Assembly: GCA_036939975.1 (NCBI GenBank)
Contig: JALLPB010004233.1
Span: forward strand, 1-10,100
DNA from: Cyclostephanos tholiformis
Taxonomy: Eukaryota; Bacillariophyta; Thalassiosirophyceae; Thalassiosirales; Thalassiosiraceae
Reading direction: 5' to 3'
Length of the DNA stretch: 10,100 bases
The translations under genes were made by a program, and so were the position numbers. The notes beneath the pieces were generated by a model that was given only the letters and a program-made list of their open reading frames with translations, was not told the DNA's origin and did not search any database. Of the stretch, positions 5,830-10,100 are shown one piece after another. Each line of letters starts with the position of its first letter. Within the stretch, counting starts at the first letter, position 1.

Positions 5830-7143
5830 TTAACAAATGTCAAAAACCCATGCGCAACCTTTCTGATTGTGTTGCATAAATCGTCGAGGAGAAATATCCA
5901 ATTCTGCCCCAGTTTCACAAGCACTAATATTGCTAGTAAAGGTAAAACTTTGTGAGTGCTGGTGCTGAGAGGCATGTGCCTGCAGCTGCAAGGGCCGTGC
6001 CTGAGCCAGGAGATCCTCACCCATCATCTTTTGGGGAGCTTCTGCGCCATCATTGGGCGGTGAGTTTCCTTCGTTCTGAGACGAACTGATGTCATCGTGT
6101 ACCTCATTTTCTTCAATACAAGTTGAATCGTATGATGGAAAGCTTCCTTCATCGTATTCATCTTCACTGCCTGCACTTTCCCATGAGAAAGCATCTTTCT
6201 CAGCTGTCGATGTAAATCTTTGTGAGTGGTCGTGCGGGGAAGTCTGTGACTGCAGCTGCGAGGGCTGCGCCTGAACCGTGAGCTCCTCAAGCACCAACAT
6301 CTGGGGAGCTTGTGCGCCATCATTGGGCGGTGAGTTTCCGTCGTTCTGAGACGAATTGATGACAGTGAATAACTCATTTACTTCGCTACAGGTTGAATCG
6401 TATGATGAAAAGCTTTCTTCGTCATATTCATCTTCGATGCCTGCACTTGTCCTTGAGAAAACATGTCTCTCAGCTGTCAATGTTAAGCTTTGTGAGTCGT
6501 CGTGCAGGGAAGTCTTTGATTGCATCTGCAATGGCTGCAACTGAGCAAGGAGCCCCTCAGGCACAATCTTCTGGGGGGGATCTTCCTGTTCTTTATCGTA
6601 GTGAGAGTATAAACAAGACCCATCATTATGTGGCGAGTTCACATAGTTCTGAGGCGAACAGATTACATCGTATGCCTCCTTTACTTCGCTACAGGTTGAA
6701 TCGTATGATGGAAAGCTTTCTTCGTTGTATTCAACTTCACCAATTGCACCTTTCCCCAAAAAATCGTAATCATCAGATGTCCGCCCTTCGTGATTTTTAT
6801 CAGATGGGGTATGAATACTAGTCAGAATGTCTTCCAAGTTAGTCTGCGTCTGGACTTCATGGATTAAAATGCCTCGAAGAGATGGGTATTTACGTTCATT
6901 TTTGTTTTTAAAAGCCTTGTTCACATCGTACAGCTCAAGGAGGGAGAGAATGCTATGCTTACTCGAATTGATTAATGGTATCGGTTGATCGGAAACAATA
7001 TGTTGGAGATCATGTGGTCGTGACGATGATGAACGCTTGACGATAATATCATCGGACTGAATAAATCTCTCCAGTGCTTCTCGAAAGGGTGTCACATCCC
7101 ATTGCTCTTGGGGGTGTCCAAATCCTCCTTGATCTCGAGTCAT
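5830..7143 (-). CDS. Unrecognised acidic, Ser/Gln-rich protein with three tandem repeats
   Basis: A 437-codon ORF. I start it at the ATG at 7143 (context ACAATGA), because the frame further upstream offers only GTG. Residues 1-137 are non-repetitive. Residues about 138-238, 239-328 and 329-416 are three copies of one unit, 101, 90 and about 88 residues long. Each copy holds an acidic EYDEESFPSYDSTC block, a SSQN-GNSPPNDGA block, a Gln/Leu segment (AQAQPLQLQSQTS) and a His/Ser segment (HDHSQSFT). The first copy has an 11-residue insertion. No signal peptide, membrane span or catalytic motif is seen; it looks largely disordered. All three copies stay in frame without stops, which argues for a real or recently real protein. 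It ends only 320 bases from Gag on the same strand, but nothing links it to the transposon. Function unknown; introns or a non-coding origin cannot be excluded. Confidence 0.55.
   Translation of the reverse strand: MTRDQGGFGHPQEQWDVTPFREALERFIQSDDIIVKRSSSSRPHDLQHIVSDQPIPLINSSKHSILSLLELYDVNKAFKNKNERKYPSLRGILIHEVQTQTNLEDILTSIHTPSDKNHEGRTSDDYDFLGKGAIGEVEYNEESFPSYDSTCSEVKEAYDVICSPQNYVNSPHNDGSCLYSHYDKEQEDPPQKIVPEGLLAQLQPLQMQSKTSLHDDSQSLTLTAERHVFSRTSAGIEDEYDEESFSSYDSTCSEVNELFTVINSSQNDGNSPPNDGAQAPQMLVLEELTVQAQPSQLQSQTSPHDHSQRFTSTAEKDAFSWESAGSEDEYDEGSFPSYDSTCIEENEVHDDISSSQNEGNSPPNDGAEAPQKMMGEDLLAQARPLQLQAHASQHQHSQSFTFTSNISACETGAELDISPRRFMQHNQKGCAWVFDIC
5890..6732 (-). repeat. Three tandem DNA repeats of about 303, 270 and 270 bp
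   Basis: The units lie at about 6430-6732, 6160-6429 and 5890-6159. The anchor GTTGAATCGTATGAT recurs on the plus strand at 6122, 6392 and 6695, giving spacings of 270 and 303 bp, both multiples of three. Similarity is high at DNA level (for example CATCATTGGGCGGTGAGTTTCC in the two leftmost copies), so the array arose by in-frame duplication. The rightmost copy is the most diverged and has a 33-bp insertion. Confidence 0.85.
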
Positions 7144-7330
7144 TGTGCCCGATTCCACTTCTCTCCGATTGCTGGGTGAATACGCACCGTAGATTATTGA
7201 CGTTTTTTTTGTTCATCTAGAGAGAGAGAGCTAGAAGAGAGGAGATTTTAAATTCAAACGACATAGTACTCACGTATTTTATTCCATCAAGGGGGTCGAG
7301 ATATATTTCAATCCGTCTATTTATGTTACG
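7144..7330. promoter_or_regulatory. Possible divergent intergenic promoter region
   Basis: This 187-bp spacer separates the minus-strand repeat protein from plus-strand coding-like sequence starting at 7331. It holds an AG-repeat flanked by inverted TCTAG/CTAGA arms (7216-7235), read as a CT-rich tract about 75-90 bases upstream of the ATG at 7143, and a T-run at 7203-7210. Pyrimidine-rich tracts near starts are common in eukaryotic promoters. No TATA box in a convincing place and no mapped start, so this is a positional inference. Confidence 0.25.
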
Positions 7331-7484
7331 ATGAGTTCGTCACGCCCGACAATTGCTCAAGGTTATCCTGCGGACCCTGTATGACGAAGAAATGCTCCCA
7401 GCGATTGCATTTTATCTATTTGGTCAACCTGTCGTTGCTGTTGTTCCGGGGGATATTGATACGCCACCGCCGACGCGGCAGTGA

Positions 7485-7636
7485 GTCCGACATCGAAGTG
7501 GTACGCGACAGGCGGCGACGGGTGATGGTAGTGGCCGGGGGGGGTGGGGGTAGTTTGGAGATGGGTAGTTAGTTCGTAGTAGGTGGTAATTGTTCGCGGC
7601 CGTAGTGCTTGTCGTCACAACAGCAGAGGTCGATGA
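7485..7636. other. G-rich low-complexity stretch
   Basis: Between two coding-like runs lies a G-rich plus strand with an eight-G run and a five-G run separated by one T (7537-7550), followed by another GGG at 7563. It could form a G-quadruplex only with one long loop, so that is weak. No convincing gene is seen here; open frames on either strand look like compositional effects. Confidence 0.4.
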
Positions 7637-8798
7637 TTGACCCCTTGCCGTCACTGTCGTATCAAGGTCAACGATTGGCCCCAGGCTGTGGTCGTCGTCG
7701 TACTTATGGACATTGTCGATGTGGGAGGGGGGAACGATGAGGCCTCAGTCTCCCCAGCCGCAGCCAATAATGCAATGATGCCGTTCTCTACCCTCCCGCC
7801 GTCACCATGCGTCGATGACGACGACAAGCTTCTGCCCTTCATCTCCCCAACTTTCCAGAAGTCGTCGCTGCCGCTGTGTTGATGTCCACGGTCGTAACCT
7901 GCCCTAAACACTATCCAGTTACACCCATGATATTACATTTCTTTCCAATTGATATTGGCGACGAAGATTTTAACCATCTATCCCTGTCGAGTCCAATGCC
8001 GCCATTGCCAGAGTACTTATTTGATGCCGTTCGGGACTTCATGCAAGGTCATAACCTGTTTGTTGGCCTAATTACTCTTGGTAAAAGGAATGGACTGAAG
8101 AACATCCCCTTTGCAAACCAAACAGAGAATCTCAACGAAGTCGAGTGTATTATCATTTAGAAATTTCATCCGGAGAGGCACGGCATCAGGTGTCATGGTG
8201 TAATAAAGTTCCGAAAGAGAGAGTGTGGAAGAAGATGTTGAAGCTTGCCATTACAGCATTGAAAAGCATGACAGCAACAGAAACGATGATATTGGTGAAT
8301 GGACATAGTCCTTGGTGCAAATTGGATATCATTCAAAAACGATCCCACTTGGCTATTGAATAGAAGTTCTCGAAATTCTTACTTCAATGTGGCAGAGCAG
8401 GCCAAACAAATTTTGTAAACAATATTCACAGACCTCATAAAGGGATACCCCAACCTGAAGGCTGTGATTGTTCATGGCGAGGAACATTCAATTTCGTGAA
8501 GGAAAGTGGATGCCAGAGAATCATAGTGAACAAGACCAAGCATGTTTACATGGTACTCATATTTGAAACAATATTGGTATCGCCAAAACAATTGGATCTG
8601 TCGCAGCTAATATCGAATCTGCCTTAAATCTGGATTTAGATGCATAGAATTGGATTTACACAAGGATGCTAATAAAGCAGAAATTCTTCTTGACACTCCA
8701 GTGATGTCATTTACAAATGAATTTCAACGCAAATCCATCCTTTGTTAACCAACGTGGACAGATCACTCGAAGGACTCATCCATCAGCCTGGACGACCA

Positions 8799-8935
8799 CA
8801 TATTTGGACAGATGATGAGGATGCAATTGTCATGGGCATGCAAAAGGAAGGTAAATCAGAGCGGTGATAGCATTGGCAAGGAAAAATGATCCTAAACAAG
8901 TCCAACACAGGTGGAATAGTAACCTGAAGGACACA
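8799..8935 (+). other. Myb/SANT-like DNA-binding motif remnant
   Basis: The first half (frame of 8796) reads W-T-D-D-E-D at 8805-8822, typical of the first Myb helix. The second half (frame of 8864) reads DPKQVQHRWNSNLK, typical of the recognition helix and third Trp, where families often have 'TPKQCKNRWNS'-like sequence. The break is one missing base near 8862. Two of the three canonical Trp positions are kept, and the middle one appears as Val/Ile, a common substitution. Single Myb repeats occur in many stramenopile regulators and in the Myb-like partner protein of PIF/Harbinger transposons. Confidence 0.6.
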
Positions 8936-9324
8936 GTCGACTTTGAACCACCCACAAATAAACCTGCTGGATGACCAAAAACTTGAACAGATATAAGAAA
9001 GTATCCTTATTGAATTAGTACCACCTCAGTTGAATGGTTGCATCAATGTTCTAGAATAGACTGCAAAAACAGTTGTGGGCAATTTTTTTGATGTAACTCA
9101 TGGATACACACATAATGCTACAACTTTAGTTCTTCACAAACAGTGTATCATTTGCTCTTTTGGTTTTTTGTTGACTCCTCCCCCAACAGAGGTAGAGGGT
9201 CCAGTGGCTCTTTTCCCTCCATTTTTTAAATCTGGCAGGAAAAAGAAAACAAATCAAGTTCCAAAAGCCTGAAAAGAAGGATAAACGATGGCCTGATGAA
9301 GGCATCATTTCCATCACAATCTAA

Positions 9325-9584
9325 TTTTGCACTCTTGCCACCCCCACCCCCCCTCCTAGTAATTAATATGCTCACTCCTGCACATTAGTACCAGTTTTGG
9401 TGATGTTGCGGCAATGTACATCATGCGTTATGCCGTGACATTGCCAAAATTGGCACTTACATAGCCCCTCAAGTGCTTTTTACATGTAAAAACGCTTGTG
9501 GTGTGATGTCTTATAATATATCAACTAATAATTCATCCAATGAGCTGCCAAGCCAGCTCTTGAAACAAAAACAGCCCATTGGAA
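9325..9584. other. Gene-free stretch rich in inverted repeats
   Basis: No open frame of note. It starts just after the decayed gene with a C-rich run (9338-9356). It then holds an 8-bp inverted repeat GGCAATGT/ACATTGCC (9410-9417 and 9438-9445), related CCAGTTTTGG and CCAAAATTGG arms (9391-9400, 9444-9453), a perfect palindrome at 9477-9492, and a six-base stem GAGCTG/CAGCTC with a six-base loop (9542-9559). The cluster is denser than elsewhere in the window. Confidence 0.5.
9477..9492. repeat. Perfect 16-bp palindrome with extended stem
   Basis: TTTTTACATGTAAAAA is its own reverse complement. Flanking AAGTG and CGCTT can extend the stem with one bulged C and one G-T pair (about 9471-9497). 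It could be a cruciform or protein-binding site, the end of a small inverted-repeat element, or a 3'-end signal of the decayed gene. Confidence 0.7.
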
Positions 9585-9870
9585 CCCCACTCACCCCTGC
9601 TTGAGAGTGTTGCTAGCCCCCCAATAGATATGGGAGGGCAGGGCATTGCTGACCTAGCTCTCCATCCCACCTCCACAATAATAAATATAACCCTTTTCCT
9701 ATTGACACTGCACTTCCTGAAGATGCCACCTGCCCCAAGACAATTACATCCCTGCAGACAATCCACCCCACTCCTTGAGAGAGTCGCTAGAACCCCACGG
9801 GCTTTGCTGACAAGGCACTCCATTTCACCATCAACAATCAATCAAATAATCCTTTTAATGCACTTGTCTA
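9585..9870. repeat. Diverged tandem duplication, unit about 160-174 bp
   Basis: Matching blocks recur in order: CTTGAGAG at 9600 and 9774, with GCTAG shortly after in both; GGGC(A/T)TTGCTGAC at 9641 and 9799; CTCCAT at 9660 and 9818; CCTTTT at 9692 and 9851; GCACTT at 9710 and 9860. Offsets fall from 174 to 158 to 150, so small indels have accumulated since the duplication. Confidence 0.6.
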
Positions 9871-10051
9871 TGGCTCCTCCCTCAAGAATCACCTTGAAGA
9901 TTCCACTGCTGTTGACTGCCCGCTTGTTTATTACCCCGACAATGCCACCGTTGCTGACCATGTGCTCATTGAGGGCTCCACCATTGATGATTACCTCAAA
10001 GACAACAAGCCGATAGGGCCTGCGGCTCTTCATCCCCAAGGACAAACATAA
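9791..10051 (+). pseudogene. Short coding-like run of unknown identity
   Basis: An 86-codon open run with no ATG, ending at TAA (10049-10051) and preceded by an in-frame TAG at 9788-9790. Its content is protein-like, for example FADKALHFTINNQ, ALVYGSSLKNHLEDS, YYPDNATVADHVLIEG and STIDDYLKDNKPIG. The opposite strand of the same DNA is also open (10069-9842), so the coding strand is not certain. It may be a remnant or an internal exon. Its first third lies within the second copy of the tandem duplication, and the first copy gives a similar but interrupted reading (GIADLALHPT). No family recognised. Confidence 0.3.
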
Positions 10052-10100
10052 ATATCTTTGTAACTTCAATTCATGGACAGACAGACAGTCACAGCTTAGT

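Larger units (their letters stand above)
7331..9324 (+). pseudogene. Decayed gene (or genes) with a Myb/SANT-like motif
   Basis: The plus strand shows a relay of coding-like runs in changing frames. 7331-7384 starts with ATG (MSSSRPTIAQGYPADP) and ends at TGA; 7380-7484 continues in the next frame (YDEEMLPAIAFYLFGQPVV). 7637-7882 is Ala/Asp/Pro-rich; 7876-8160 contains FFPIDIGDEDFNHLSLSSP; 8145-8627 is one frame with a single TAG at 8361. 8644-8747 and 8721-8867 follow. The last of these enters a Myb-like motif (IWTDDEDAIVMGMQKEG), which resumes after a one-base frame loss near 8862 as VIALARKNDPKQVQHRWNSNLK. Further pieces are a 9075-9272 run ending in a basic GRKKKTNQ tail and an out-of-frame KKDKRWPDEG ending at TAA 9322-9324. 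The pieces suggest one DNA-binding protein, but joining them all is inference; 7331-7880 could be separate. Unspliced introns could explain some frame changes, but not all the stops. Confidence 0.45.

Noticed and set aside
6393..6821. Plus-strand 142-codon ORF and similar runs opposite the repeat protein
   Set aside because: Antisense shadow of the tandem repeats. The minus-strand frame is longer and spans all three repeats without a stop.
7537..7565. Possible G-quadruplex
   Set aside because: The fourth G-run needs a 12-base loop, so it is not a standard motif.
9075..9272. Stand-alone small gene of 65 codons
   Set aside because: Better explained as one of the broken runs of the decayed gene: the same frame carries coding-like sequence and stops just upstream.
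9126..9317. Minus-strand 63-codon ORF
   Set aside because: Antisense to the basic-tail run, with low-complexity composition and no start context or family likeness.
10074..10088. Short ACAG repeat at the right edge
   Set aside because: Only about three units; chance-level microsatellite.

Overview
The window looks eukaryotic and most likely comes from a diatom or a close stramenopile relative. That is an inference from the style of the retrotransposon: its integrase, chromo-like and RT segments resemble the CoDi-type Ty1/copia elements known from diatom genomes. There are no bacterial-type operons, no recognisable rRNA or tRNA genes and no CRISPR array.

Left half (about 1-5508, minus strand): a Ty1/copia LTR retrotransposon, read right to left. 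An intact Gag ORF (5508-4003) ends in an RG-rich tail. A long open pol segment (3947-1059) follows, with aspartic protease, an HTH-like N-terminal integrase motif, integrase core, chromo-like module and the start of reverse transcriptase (RT). The rest of RT and the start of RNase H (1058 to about 70) are readable only across frameshifts and a stop codon, and the first RT catalytic Asp is Asn, so this copy should not be autonomous. One N at 2505 sits between two identical 65-bp copies, which is probably an assembly scar. No LTR can be proven because only one side of the element is in the window; 5509-5829 is where the 5' LTR and leader should be.

Middle (5830-7143, minus strand): one open frame of 437 codons whose C-terminal two thirds is three tandem repeats of 90-101 residues. 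I do not recognise the family. A 187-bp spacer with a CT-rich tract separates it from plus-strand material that begins at 7331.

Right part (7331-10100): no long intact gene. From 7331 to about 9324 the plus strand holds a relay of coding-like runs broken by stops and frame changes. One encodes a Myb/SANT-like motif (about 8799-8935), so I read this as a decayed gene, possibly a single DNA-binding protein. After it come strong inverted repeats (9391-9492, 9542-9559), a diverged tandem duplication (about 9585-9870), and a short plus-strand coding-like run ending at 10051.

Overall this is an accessory, transposon-rich and decaying stretch. I see no clear new defence or metabolic system. The most unusual items are the zinc-knuckle-free RG-tailed Gag, the HTH-like integrase start, the triplicated repeat protein and the clustering of damage in RT.
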